Shown here: positions 1-7,003 of the stretch, one piece after another
How the letters are laid out: each line of letters opens with the position of its first letter
Position numbering within the stretch: the first letter of the stretch is position 1
Assembly: GCA_903844785.1 (NCBI GenBank)
Contig: CAIMVB010000151.1
Span: 1 to 9,894 of the forward strand
Direction of reading: 5' to 3'
DNA: 9,894 nucleotides
Source: an uncultured Rhodospirillales bacterium
GTDB taxonomy: Bacteria; Pseudomonadota; Alphaproteobacteria; Acetobacterales; Acetobacteraceae
The notes under the pieces: model-generated
Databases searched by the model: none
What the model saw: only the letters and a program-made list of their open reading frames with translations
What the model was told of the DNA's origin: nothing
Translations under genes and position numbers: made by a program

Positions 1-319
1 CAATGGTTTCAAACGCCGCGTGGGTTTGGCGCAAGCGCTGCTGCATGACCCGCCCGTGCTGGTGCTGGATGTACCAACCGATGGTCTGGACCCGAGCCAG
101 TAGCATGAGGTGCGGGAATTGTTCCGCCGCATGGCTTCCGAAAAGGCGATTGTGATTTCAACGCATATCCTGGAAGAAGTGGATGCGGTCTGCACCCGCG
201 CTATCATCATCGCGCGCGGCAAGGTGCTGGCCGATGCCACACCGAAACAGCTTGAAGCGCCCGGCAAAACCCTGGAACAGGTCTTCCGCGATTTAACCCT
301 GAAGCAGGAGGCCGCCTGA
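1..319 (+). pseudogene. ABC transporter ATP-binding protein, 3' part, interrupted by a stop codon
   Basis: This is the C-terminal part of an ABC ATPase cut by the left edge; the frame starts at base 2. Seen: the tail of the signature motif ([13 protein letters not shown]), a Walker B/D-loop stretch [15 protein letters not shown], then TAG at 101-103, then the same frame resumes with HEVRELF, the switch histidine in ISTHILEEVD (His codon 164-166) and a normal C-terminus ending at 319. Family members of the GldA/CcmA type have Glu after the Walker B Asp and usually Lys at the stop position. Here the Glu codon reads GTA (71-73) and the Lys codon reads TAG, each explicable by a single A-to-T change. 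Both the catalytic base and chain continuity are therefore lost. A GTG at 110 could in principle restart translation, but no Shine-Dalgarno precedes it and the product would lack the ATP site. The gene overlaps the next one by one base (TGATG). Real decay and sequence error cannot be told apart here. Confidence 0.85.
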
Positions 320-1050
320 TGCGCGCTGCCCTGCTTGTCGCCCGCCGGGAATTGGCCGGCTATTTCGCAACCCCTGTCGCTTACGTCTTCATCGTGATTT
401 TCCTGATGATGGCGGGCGCCATGACCTTCAGCCTGGGTGGGTTTTTCGGGCGCGGCCAGGCGGATCTTGGCCCGTTTTTCGGCTTTGTGCCTTGGCTGTT
501 CCTGTTTCTGGTGCCGGCACTCACCATGCGGCTTTGGGCGGAAGAACGCCGGCTTGGCACGATTGAATTGCTGCTGACGCTCCCCATGGCGCAATGGCAA
601 GCGGTGCTGGGCAAATTCCTGGCAGCCTGGGCATTTTGCGCCATTGCCTTGGCGCTGACCTTCCCGCTGGTGATTACCGTGAATTTTCTGGGTCGGCCCG
701 ATAATGGCGTGGTTGCTGCCGGCTATGGCGCCTGCCTGCTGATGGCGGGTGCCTATCTGGCCATTGGTTCCGCCATGTCGGCCATGACCAAGAACCAGGT
801 GATTGCCTTCGTTCTGGCGGTGGCTGTGTGTTTCCTGTTTGCGGTGGCCGGCAGCGCCCTGGTGACGGATTTCCTGAGTCAACGCATCCCCGCCTTGGCC
901 GAGATTGCGCGCGCAGTGTCGCTCACGGAACGCTTCAATGGCCTGACGCGCGGCGTGATTGCGCTGCGCGATGCGGTGTTCTTTGCCTCCTTCATTGGCT
1001 TCTGGCTTTTCGTGAATGCGGTGGTTCTGGACCACCGGAAGGCGGATTGA
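319..1050 (+). CDS. ABC-2 type transporter permease (GldF-like)
   Basis: Integral membrane permease of 243 residues, the partner of the preceding ATPase. An ideal Shine-Dalgarno AGGAGG (306-311) sits 7 bases before the ATG, which overlaps the ATPase stop codon. About six hydrophobic segments are visible, near residues 20-42, 54-70, 98-122, 132-155, 161-183 and 218-237. The cytoplasmic stretch EERRLGTIELLLTLP (75-89) is the typical ABC-2 permease motif after the second segment, thought to contact the ATPase. Length and layout fit the GldF/YhgE-like ABC-2 subfamily found beside GldG-type genes. The reading frame is clean, in contrast to the broken ATPase upstream. The substrate is unknown. In Bacteroidetes GldA/F/G is associated with gliding motility, but this proteobacterial version should not be assumed to do that. 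Confidence 0.9.
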   Translation: MRAALLVARRELAGYFATPVAYVFIVIFLMMAGAMTFSLGGFFGRGQADLGPFFGFVPWLFLFLVPALTMRLWAEERRLGTIELLLTLPMAQWQAVLGKFLAAWAFCAIALALTFPLVITVNFLGRPDNGVVAAGYGACLLMAGAYLAIGSAMSAMTKNQVIAFVLAVAVCFLFAVAGSALVTDFLSQRIPALAEIARAVSLTERFNGLTRGVIALRDAVFFASFIGFWLFVNAVVLDHRKAD

Positions 1051-1054
1051 GACA

Positions 1055-3007
1055 ATGGCTGAACAGCATAAATCACAGCCCCCCAAGGCGGGTTCGCGCC
1101 GGGTTTGGTCATCCGCGCTTGGTGTGGTGGCGGCGTTAGCACTCGCCATCGGCGTCAATATGCTGGTGGAACGCTTCGCACCCCGCGCGCGACTCGATCT
1201 CACGGCACAAAAACTCTACACGCTTTCCGATGGCACGCGCAGCGTGCTGTCTGGCCTGCAAGACCCGGTGACGTTGCGGTTATTCTATTCGCGCAAGCTC
1301 GGCACCGCCATTCCCGCCTTCGGGGCCTATGCCGAACGCGTGCGCGCGATGCTGGATGAATATGTCGCGGTCTCGGGCGGCAAGCTGCGGCTTGAAGTGC
1401 TAGACCCTGAGCCCTTCAGCGAAACCGAAGACCGCGCGCTGGCTTTCGGCCTGCAAGGCGTGCCCGTGGATCAATCGGGTGAGCAGGTTTATTTCGGCCT
1501 GGTTGGCGCGAATTTGCTGGATGATGAACGCAATATTCCCTTCTTCCAGCCAGACCGAGAGCGCTTTCTGGAATTTGACCTGACGCGCTTGGTCTATGAG
1601 CTTTCCAACCCGCGCCGCCCAGTGATTGGCGTGATGTCGGCCTTACCGCTGAATGGCGACCCGCGCGCGATGATGATGCGCCAGGCCGCCGCCGGGCAGC
1701 CCTATGCGGTGATGAATAGCCTGAGGCAATTCTTCACGCTGCGTGATGTGGCGCTTGATGCGCAGGTGATTGAAAGCGACATCCAGGTAATGATCCTGGC
1801 GCATCCGCAAGGGCTTTCGGATGCAGCGCAATATGCCGTGGATCAATTCGTGCTGCGTGGCGGCAAGCTGATTTTATTGATTGACCCGCATTCCGAAGGC
1901 CAGGCATCGCGCCCCGGGCCGGGGGGACGCCCGCCGGCCAATACCGCATCCAGCCTGGAACGCCTGACTAATGCCTGGGGCATTGAAGCGCCTTCGGATA
2001 AGGTGGTGCTGGATTTGCGCGGCGCCTGGCGTGTGCGCGCCAACCCGCAAGACCGTGTGCAGGCGGTGGATTATGTTGCCTGGTTCAATACGCAGGGTGA
2101 TTCCATCGCGCAGGGTGAAGTGGCAACGGCGCAGCTTAATCAGGTGACTTTTGCCTCAGCGGGCTTCTTGCGGCGCAAGGATGGGGCGCGGGTGGAATTC
2201 ACGCCGCTCATCACCTCAAGCCCGCGCAGCATGGAAGTGGATGCAGCGAAGGTTCGAGAAAACCCGAATCCAACGCAAGTGCTGGCGGATTTCCGGCCCG
2301 ATGGGCAGGCGCGCGTGATCGCGGCCAGGCTGCGCGGCGAAGTGGCAACCGCCTTTCCTGATGGTGCGCCGCCAGTGCAGCAAGGCGCGGAACGCCCGGC
2401 AGATTTCCCGGCGCATCGTGCGCGGAGTGAAGGGGCGGCCAATATTATCGTGATCCATGATGCGGATGTGCTGGAAGATCGCTTCTGGGTGCGCGTGCAG
2501 GATTTCTTTGGCCAGCAGGTGGCAACGCCCTTCAGCGATAATGGTGCGCTGATCGCGAATTTGGTGGATACCATGGCGGGCGGTGACGCGCTGATTTCGC
2601 TGCGTTCGCGCGGGGAATCGCTCCGCCCGTTTGAGGTGGTGGATGATATCCGCCGCGATGCGGAAGCGCGCTTCCGCCAGACGGAACGTGAATTGACGCA
2701 GCGCCTGGAAGCGACCGAAAAGCGCCTGCGTGAATTGCGCCAAGGCCCGCAGGGCGGGGCTGAGCGCGGCCAGACCAATGCCGTGATCAGCGCCGAACAG
2801 CGTGCGGAAATTGACAGCGCGCGGGAAGAAATTCTGCGTACGCGCCAGCAACTGCGCGCCGTGCAGCTTGATTTGCGCCGCGATATTGAAGGGTTAGAGA
2901 CTACCCTACGTATTCTGAACATCGCCGCCGTGCCTGTATTGCTGACGATCCTGGCGTTGGTCATGGGTGTTGCGCGCGCGCGCCGCCGCGCGGCGGCCCG
3001 GCACTGA
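1055..3007 (+). CDS. GldG-family ABC transporter auxiliary protein
   Basis: 650-residue membrane-anchored protein with a large extracytoplasmic region. The ATG at 1055 is preferred over an in-frame ATG at 1016 because it lies 4 bases after the permease stop and has GGAAGG at 1037-1042 upstream, although the 12-base spacing is long. Seen in order: a basic N-terminus and a membrane anchor (about 20-37); the family hallmark DLTAQKLYTLSDGTRSVL (48-65) followed by a PVTLRLFYS strand; a long alpha/beta region resembling ABC_transp_aux domains; an Arg/Glu-rich coiled coil (about 530-612, with a short break); a C-terminal membrane helix (about 620-641) and a basic tail. The two-anchor layout with a membrane-proximal coiled coil is typical of GldG-like proteins encoded beside ABC-2 permeases. 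It probably forms a periplasmic part of the transporter. Substrate and pathway are unknown. Confidence 0.88.
   Translation: MAEQHKSQPPKAGSRRVWSSALGVVAALALAIGVNMLVERFAPRARLDLTAQKLYTLSDGTRSVLSGLQDPVTLRLFYSRKLGTAIPAFGAYAERVRAMLDEYVAVSGGKLRLEVLDPEPFSETEDRALAFGLQGVPVDQSGEQVYFGLVGANLLDDERNIPFFQPDRERFLEFDLTRLVYELSNPRRPVIGVMSALPLNGDPRAMMMRQAAAGQPYAVMNSLRQFFTLRDVALDAQVIESDIQVMILAHPQGLSDAAQYAVDQFVLRGGKLILLIDPHSEGQASRPGPGGRPPANTASSLERLTNAWGIEAPSDKVVLDLRGAWRVRANPQDRVQAVDYVAWFNTQGDSIAQGEVATAQLNQVTFASAGFLRRKDGARVEFTPLITSSPRSMEVDAAKVRENPNPTQVLADFRPDGQARVIAARLRGEVATAFPDGAPPVQQGAERPADFPAHRARSEGAANIIVIHDADVLEDRFWVRVQDFFGQQVATPFSDNGALIANLVDTMAGGDALISLRSRGESLRPFEVVDDIRRDAEARFRQTERELTQRLEATEKRLRELRQGPQGGAERGQTNAVISAEQRAEIDSAREEILRTRQQLRAVQLDLRRDIEGLETTLRILNIAAVPVLLTILALVMGVARARRRAAARH
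2982..2997. repeat. 16-bp perfect G+C palindrome at the 3' end of the GldG-family gene
   Basis: GCCGCCGCGCGGCGGC is its own reverse complement and sits inside the codons for the Arg/Ala-rich tail, about 9 bases before the Shine-Dalgarno of the next gene. In RNA it could fold with a small central loop and affect coupling of the two genes. It may equally be a by-product of Arg/Ala codons in G+C-rich DNA. Confidence 0.45.
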
Positions 3008-3020
3008 GGGGGCAGGCAGT

Positions 3021-4061
3021 ATGCAAAGACGTTCCCTGATTTTACTCGGCGGCGCCGCAGTGATTGCCATGGCGGGCGCATTGCTGATCAAACCACCGGC
3101 GCCACCTGCACCACCAGCGGGTACCGGCGGGCTTGCCTTTGCCGGCTTGGCGCAGCGCCTTGGCAATGCCGCGCGGATTGAAGTGCGCCGGCATGATGGC
3201 GCGCTTGAAATCATCCGTCGCGGTGATGTTTGGGTATTGCCGGCCAAGGGTGATTACCCGATCCGGCAAGAAAAACTCCGTGAATTGCTGACCGGCCTCA
3301 CGGAATTGCGCCTGATGGAACCGCGTACCGGCAATCCCGAAATGTTCGATCGGCTTGGCCTGGAAGACCCGATGAAGGAAGGCGCCACTTCCACCCTGCT
3401 GCGTGTGGTGGATGCGCAAGGCAGCGCTTTGGTGGAATTGGTGATCGGGCGGCGGCGCGTGCGCACACAAGGCAATGTGCCGGAAAGCGCTTATGTGCGG
3501 CGGCCCAATGAAAACCAGGCCTGGCTCGCGGAAGGGCGCATTCCGGTAGATGCCGATCCGCAGCTTTGGCTTGACCGAGACATCGCCAATCTGCCGCGTG
3601 AACGCGTGCAGCGTGTTGTCATTGCGCGCAGCGGCGAAGAAGCTTTGGTGCTGACCCATACCGGCCAGCCGGACGGCAAGCTTGCCATCACCACGCCGGC
3701 CGAGGCACCGCCCGCCGATGATGTCAGCCTGGATGAGGTGACGCGCAGCTTTGAATTCCTCACCTTCCTCGATGTTCGCCGCGAAGCCGATGCACCGGGT
3801 GAAGCGCTGGGGGAAGCGCGGTTTGAGATGACCGATCGCCTGGTGATCATCGCCCGCCCGCGTAAGCAGGGTGAAGAAATCTGGGTAACGCTGGCCGCCG
3901 AAGGTGATGATGAAGCGGCACGCTTGAATGCGCGTTGGCGCGGCTGGGTCTATCAAACCGGGCAATGGAAGGAAAAAGCCTTCATCCCCCGGCTTGAGGA
4001 TTTGCGCCGCCAGGAAGAAGCCCCGGCCACGCCCGCCGAACCGCCGATTACACCCCGGTGA
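3021..4061 (+). CDS. DUF4340 domain-containing protein, membrane-anchored
   Basis: 346-residue protein resembling the DUF4340 family, commonly encoded directly after GldG-type genes. The ATG at 3021 is chosen over a longer in-frame start at 2967: it gives a clean N-terminal anchor and has GAGGGGG (3006-3012) 8 bases upstream. Seen: a short basic N-terminus, a hydrophobic segment (about 5-23), a Pro/Ala linker (24-34), then a soluble beta-rich region with pairs of strands such as IEVRRHDGALEIIRRGDVWVL, the motif MFDRLGLEDP and VELVIGRR, and a second similar half ending FIPRLEDLRR before a Pro-rich tail. FDRLGL followed by a beta-hairpin is typical of DUF4340 repeats. It is predicted to face the periplasm and to work with the GldG-like protein. 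Biochemical function is unknown. Confidence 0.82.
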   Translation: MQRRSLILLGGAAVIAMAGALLIKPPAPPAPPAGTGGLAFAGLAQRLGNAARIEVRRHDGALEIIRRGDVWVLPAKGDYPIRQEKLRELLTGLTELRLMEPRTGNPEMFDRLGLEDPMKEGATSTLLRVVDAQGSALVELVIGRRRVRTQGNVPESAYVRRPNENQAWLAEGRIPVDADPQLWLDRDIANLPRERVQRVVIARSGEEALVLTHTGQPDGKLAITTPAEAPPADDVSLDEVTRSFEFLTFLDVRREADAPGEALGEARFEMTDRLVIIARPRKQGEEIWVTLAAEGDDEAARLNARWRGWVYQTGQWKEKAFIPRLEDLRRQEEAPATPAEPPITPR

Positions 4062-4501
4062 GCAACGCGCCGCGCGAATATCCTGACCGTCCCTGGGTCG
4101 GCATTGGCTGTATCGTGTTTCGGGAAGAAGCGGTGCTGCTGGTGCGCCGCGGCAAGCCGCCGCGCATCGGCCAATGGTCTTTGCCCGGTGGTGCGCAGCA
4201 TGTTGGCGAAAAGGCCGAAGAAGCCGCGCGGCGCGAATTGCGTGAAGAAACCAGTATTGAAGTTGGTCCGCTTGCGCTGGCTTATGTTTTCGATGCCATC
4301 AACCAGGATGAGGATGGCCGCGCGCGCTACCACTACACCATCATTGATTTCGCCGCCCATTGGTTGGATGGCGAAGCCTGCGCCGGCGATGATGTGAGTG
4401 AAGTCGCCTGGGCGCTGCCGCATGAACTTGAAGCCTATGAATTGACCGAAGCGGCGCATGAGGCGATTGCGGCGGCGCGGATCGCGCTCGGCTTGCTCTA
4501 A
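4058..4501 (+). CDS. Nudix hydrolase, variant Nudix box
   Basis: 147-residue cytoplasmic pyrophosphohydrolase of the Nudix superfamily, which cleaves nucleoside diphosphates linked to another moiety with a divalent metal. The Nudix box spans residues 45-67: Gly45, Glu51, then R59-E60-L61-R62-E63-E64, so the metal-binding REXXEE core is intact. The usual Gly two positions after the last Glu is Ser66. Upstream QWSLPGG (39-45) is typical of ADP-ribose/NADH-type members, but the substrate cannot be fixed from this. The GTG start overlaps the DUF4340 stop in a GTGA arrangement, giving 4 bases of overlap and probable translational coupling. No separate promoter is apparent. A housekeeping role tagged onto the transporter operon is likelier than a functional link, but this is unproven. 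Confidence 0.92.
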   Translation: MSNAPREYPDRPWVGIGCIVFREEAVLLVRRGKPPRIGQWSLPGGAQHVGEKAEEAARRELREETSIEVGPLALAYVFDAINQDEDGRARYHYTIIDFAAHWLDGEACAGDDVSEVAWALPHELEAYELTEAAHEAIAAARIALGLL

Positions 4502-4523
4502 AATCCTTGCTTTGCGGCGGCGC

Positions 4524-4544
4524 GCGCAGGCAGGATGCTTGCGC
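4524..4544. repeat. Strong hairpin, REP-like, between the Nudix and Bug genes
   Basis: The arms GCGCAGGC (4524-4531) and GCTTGCGC (4537-4544) pair over 8 positions with a single G-T wobble around an AGGAT loop. No T-run follows, so it is not a classic intrinsic terminator. The shape, an imperfect G+C palindrome in a short intergenic spacer, resembles dispersed REP elements. It could also stabilise an mRNA end. Only one copy is visible in this window. Confidence 0.5.
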
Positions 4545-4566
4545 AACGCCAGACAGGATGAGAGCC

Positions 4567-5559
4567 ATGTTGACGCGCCGCTTAGCCCTTGCCGCCACTG
4601 CGGCCCTGGCTGCACCAGCCATTCACGCCCAACCCATTGCGGGCGGGCGTCCGGTGCGCGTGATTGTGCCCTTCCCGCCCGGCGGGGCGGTGGATATCAC
4701 CAGCCGCTTGCTCGCGGATAAGCTCGGGCCCGTGCTGGGCCAGCCTGTTGTGGTGGAAAACCGCGCCGGCGCTGGTGGCCTGATTGGCGCTGATGCCATC
4801 ACCAAGGGTGATCGGGATGGCAGCGTGATTGGCCTTTTGGGTGTGACGGTTTTTTGCGCCCTGCCGCATATGCATAGCCGCATGCCCTTTGACCCCATCA
4901 AGGATCTGGCCCCCATCAGCCAATTGACCGATGGCGCGCTGCTGTGCGTGGTGAATGCTGAAACCGCACGCCGGCATGGCTGGGGTGATTTTCGTGATCT
5001 TATCCGCTGGTCTCGCGCCCATCCGGATGAGGTGCGCATGGGTTCATCCGGCACCGGGACCACCTCACACCTTAATATCGCGGCGGTAAATCGCTTTGCC
5101 GATGCGAAGATCTTGCACGTGCCTTATCGCGGCGGCGGCCCTGCCATCAATGATTTGTTGAGCGGCACGATCGACATGATGTTCGATGTCATGCCGGCGC
5201 TGATGCCCCATGTGGAGAGCGGAAAATTCAAGGCGCTGGCGGTTTCCAGCGCAGAGCCACTGGCAATCCTGCCGCAGATACCCGGCATGAAATCCTTCGC
5301 TGATCTTGGGCTTGGCAAGCTTGATGTGGTTACCTGGAATGCGGTCGCGACCGCGGGTGGTACGCCAGCGCCCGTGATCCAGCGTCTGTTTGACGCCATC
5401 CGCACTGTCAGTCAGCAGCCGGATTTCGTCGCGCGCATGCGCCCGCTTGGCTATGGCACGGTGGTGAGTGACAGCCCGGCGGCGGTGGCGAAACTCATTC
5501 AGGATGAAGCGCCACGCTGGCGCGAATTGGTGGAAATTTCCGGCGCGCGGGTGGATTGA
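4567..5559 (+). CDS. Bug/TctC-family tripartite tricarboxylate transporter substrate-binding protein
   Basis: 330-residue periplasmic solute-binding protein. The ATG at 4567 is chosen because AGGA (4555-4558) lies 8 bases upstream and the product begins with a good export signal: MLTRR, a hydrophobic core, and a likely cut after AIHA (21/22). A second ATG at 4558 is less suitable. Family signatures: VIVPFPPGGAVDITSR (32-47), the ligand loop with a conserved Asp43; VENRAGAGGLIGADAI; and PYRGGGPAINDLLSGTIDMMFD. Bug proteins bind small carboxylates, amides or aromatic acids, but the ligand cannot be predicted. No TctA/TctB membrane genes are present, as for most of the many orphan Bug genes in Roseomonas-like and Bordetella-like genomes. 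It follows the Nudix gene by 65 bases containing a hairpin, so shared transcription is uncertain. Confidence 0.93.
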   Translation: MLTRRLALAATAALAAPAIHAQPIAGGRPVRVIVPFPPGGAVDITSRLLADKLGPVLGQPVVVENRAGAGGLIGADAITKGDRDGSVIGLLGVTVFCALPHMHSRMPFDPIKDLAPISQLTDGALLCVVNAETARRHGWGDFRDLIRWSRAHPDEVRMGSSGTGTTSHLNIAAVNRFADAKILHVPYRGGGPAINDLLSGTIDMMFDVMPALMPHVESGKFKALAVSSAEPLAILPQIPGMKSFADLGLGKLDVVTWNAVATAGGTPAPVIQRLFDAIRTVSQQPDFVARMRPLGYGTVVSDSPAAVAKLIQDEAPRWRELVEISGARVD

Positions 5560-5580
5560 AGCGGCTTTGGCGGCTTCAAT
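5555..5580. terminator. Inverted repeat spanning both stop codons of convergent genes
   Basis: ATTGAAGC (5555-5562) and GCTTCAAT (5573-5580) are exact reverse complements separated by 10 bases. The TGA of the Bug gene (5557-5559) lies in one arm and the TGA of the response regulator (5576-5578 on the minus strand) in the other. Convergent genes with a 16-base gap suggest a bidirectional stop, but there is no clear T-run on either side, so efficiency is uncertain. Confidence 0.5.
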
Positions 5581-7003
5581 GCCGCCGCCAGCTTTCCTGC
5601 TTACGATAGAGGGTGGATGGGCTGATGCCCAGAAACGCCGCCGCCTTGGCGATATTGCCCCCGCAGAGGCGCACGGCTTCTTCAATCGCCTCACGCTCAG
5701 TCTCGGCCAAGGGGCGGATTCGCTTGGTGGATTCAACGGCGCGCGGCGCCAAGGGCACAACCGGTTCCGGAGCGGTTACCGGCGCTGGCAAGGCAGGCGC
5801 AGCCTCGGGCTTCGCCGCAGCTTCACGTACCGTGGCCGGCAGCATGGCCGCAGTTACCACCTCACTATCATGCAGCACCACTGCAGTACGAATGGCGTTT
5901 TCCAATTCGCGCACATTGCCGGGCCAAGCATGGCGCATCAGTGTCGCACGCGCTTCGGCGTCAAAACGCTGGAAGCGCTTGCCTTCCTCGGCCGCGCTTT
6001 TGCCCAGGAACGCCTCGGCCAAGGCCAGCACATCATCACCGCGATCACGCAAGGGTGGTAATTGCACCGGGATCACATGCAGGCGGTAATATAAATCCTC
6101 ACGGAACCGCCCGGCGCGCACTTCCTCCAAAGGGTCACGATTGGTGGCGCAGACAAAGCGCACATCCGTCTGCATCATCTTGCCGCTGCCCACGGGCTGG
6201 AAGGTCCCGGTCTGGATGAAGCGCAGCAGCTTGCCTTGCAGCGCCAAATCCATTTCGCAAATCTCATCCAGGAATAGCGTACCGCCATCCGCCGCGCGCG
6301 CTGCGCCGATGCGGTCCGCCACCGCGCCGGTAAAGGCGCCGCGCACATGGCCGAAGATTTCGCTTTCAATCAAATCCTTGGGGATCGCGGCGCAATTGAT
6401 GGCGATGAAGGGGCCTCCCTTGCGCGGGGAAATCCCATGCACAGCCTCCGCGGCCAATTCCTTGCCAGTGCCGCTTTCCCCGGTCACAAACACGGTCGCG
6501 CGCGATGCCGCGGCATTTTCCAGAATGCGATACACTGCCTGCATGGTGGGTGCGGCGCCAATGAAGCCGGCAAAGCCTTGGCGCGGCGCACCCGCTGCCA
6601 GCACCGCGACCTGCCGGCGAAGCGCGGCGCGCTCCATCACATTGGCAACCGTCACGGTCAGCCGTTCCGGCGCGAAGGGCTTTACCAGAAAATCCGATGC
6701 GCCCGCCTGCATCGCTTCTACCGCCAGCGTCACCGAACCATGCGCCGTCATCACCACCACGGGCAAATCAGGATCGCGCCCGCGCAATTCGCGCAGCACG
6801 GAAAGCCCATCTCCATCCGGCAGGCGCAAATCCAACAACACGCCATCGGGCATCAATTGATCGGCGAATTTCAGCGCATCGGCAATGCAATGCGCGTGGC
6901 GAATCTCATAAGGCCCGGCGCGCAAATATTCCTGATAGACAGTGGCTAATGAGGGCGAATCCTCCACCAGCAAAATCTGGTGATGCAGTGGTGCGTCAGC
7001 CAC
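5576..7003 (-). CDS. Sigma-54-dependent response regulator, LuxO/NtrC-like
   Basis: 475-residue transcription activator with three parts. The receiver (about 8-125) has the acidic pair E14/D15, phosphoacceptor D58, T86 and K108. The AAA+ domain (about 147-385) has Walker A GESGTGKE (175-182), the sigma-54 contact loop GAFTGA (222-227), Walker B TLFLDE ending at D246-E247, RFREDLYYRL (299-308) and WPGNVRELEN (360-369). After a Pro/Ala linker comes a Fis-type helix-turn-helix (about 433-472). All key residues are present, so it should be a phosphorylation-controlled activator of sigma-54 promoters. From memory, the AAA+ stretch is unusually close to Vibrio LuxO (e.g. INCAAIPKDLIESEIFGHV and LLRFIQTGTFQ). 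The GTG start puts the first receiver strand at residue 9. It overlaps the upstream 85-codon gene by 8 bases, so it is probably coupled to the msrP operon. No histidine kinase or Hpt gene is adjacent. Confidence 0.95.
   Translation of the reverse strand: MADAPLHHQILLVEDSPSLATVYQEYLRAGPYEIRHAHCIADALKFADQLMPDGVLLDLRLPDGDGLSVLRELRGRDPDLPVVVMTAHGSVTLAVEAMQAGASDFLVKPFAPERLTVTVANVMERAALRRQVAVLAAGAPRQGFAGFIGAAPTMQAVYRILENAAASRATVFVTGESGTGKELAAEAVHGISPRKGGPFIAINCAAIPKDLIESEIFGHVRGAFTGAVADRIGAARAADGGTLFLDEICEMDLALQGKLLRFIQTGTFQPVGSGKMMQTDVRFVCATNRDPLEEVRAGRFREDLYYRLHVIPVQLPPLRDRGDDVLALAEAFLGKSAAEEGKRFQRFDAEARATLMRHAWPGNVRELENAIRTAVVLHDSEVVTAAMLPATVREAAAKPEAAPALPAPVTAPEPVVPLAPRAVESTKRIRPLAETEREAIEEAVRLCGGNIAKAAAFLGISPSTLYRKQESWRRH

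Noticed and set aside
555..572. TGGCAC and TTGCT pair resembling a sigma-54 promoter
   Set aside because: The spacing is 7 rather than 5 bases and it lies inside the permease gene.
1908..1938. C/G-run palindromic stretch in the GldG-family gene
   Set aside because: It encodes a Pro/Gly-rich loop in frame and needs no further explanation than local codon composition.
2140..3081. Long minus-strand open frame (313 codons) opposite the GldG-family gene
   Set aside because: Composition is Arg/Ser-rich low-complexity, as expected from the shadow of a G+C-rich gene, with no domain; the plus-strand gene is clearly real.
3042..3965. Long minus-strand open frame (307 codons) opposite the DUF4340 gene
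   Set aside because: Lies wholly within a well-supported gene in another frame and shows no recognisable motif or start signal.
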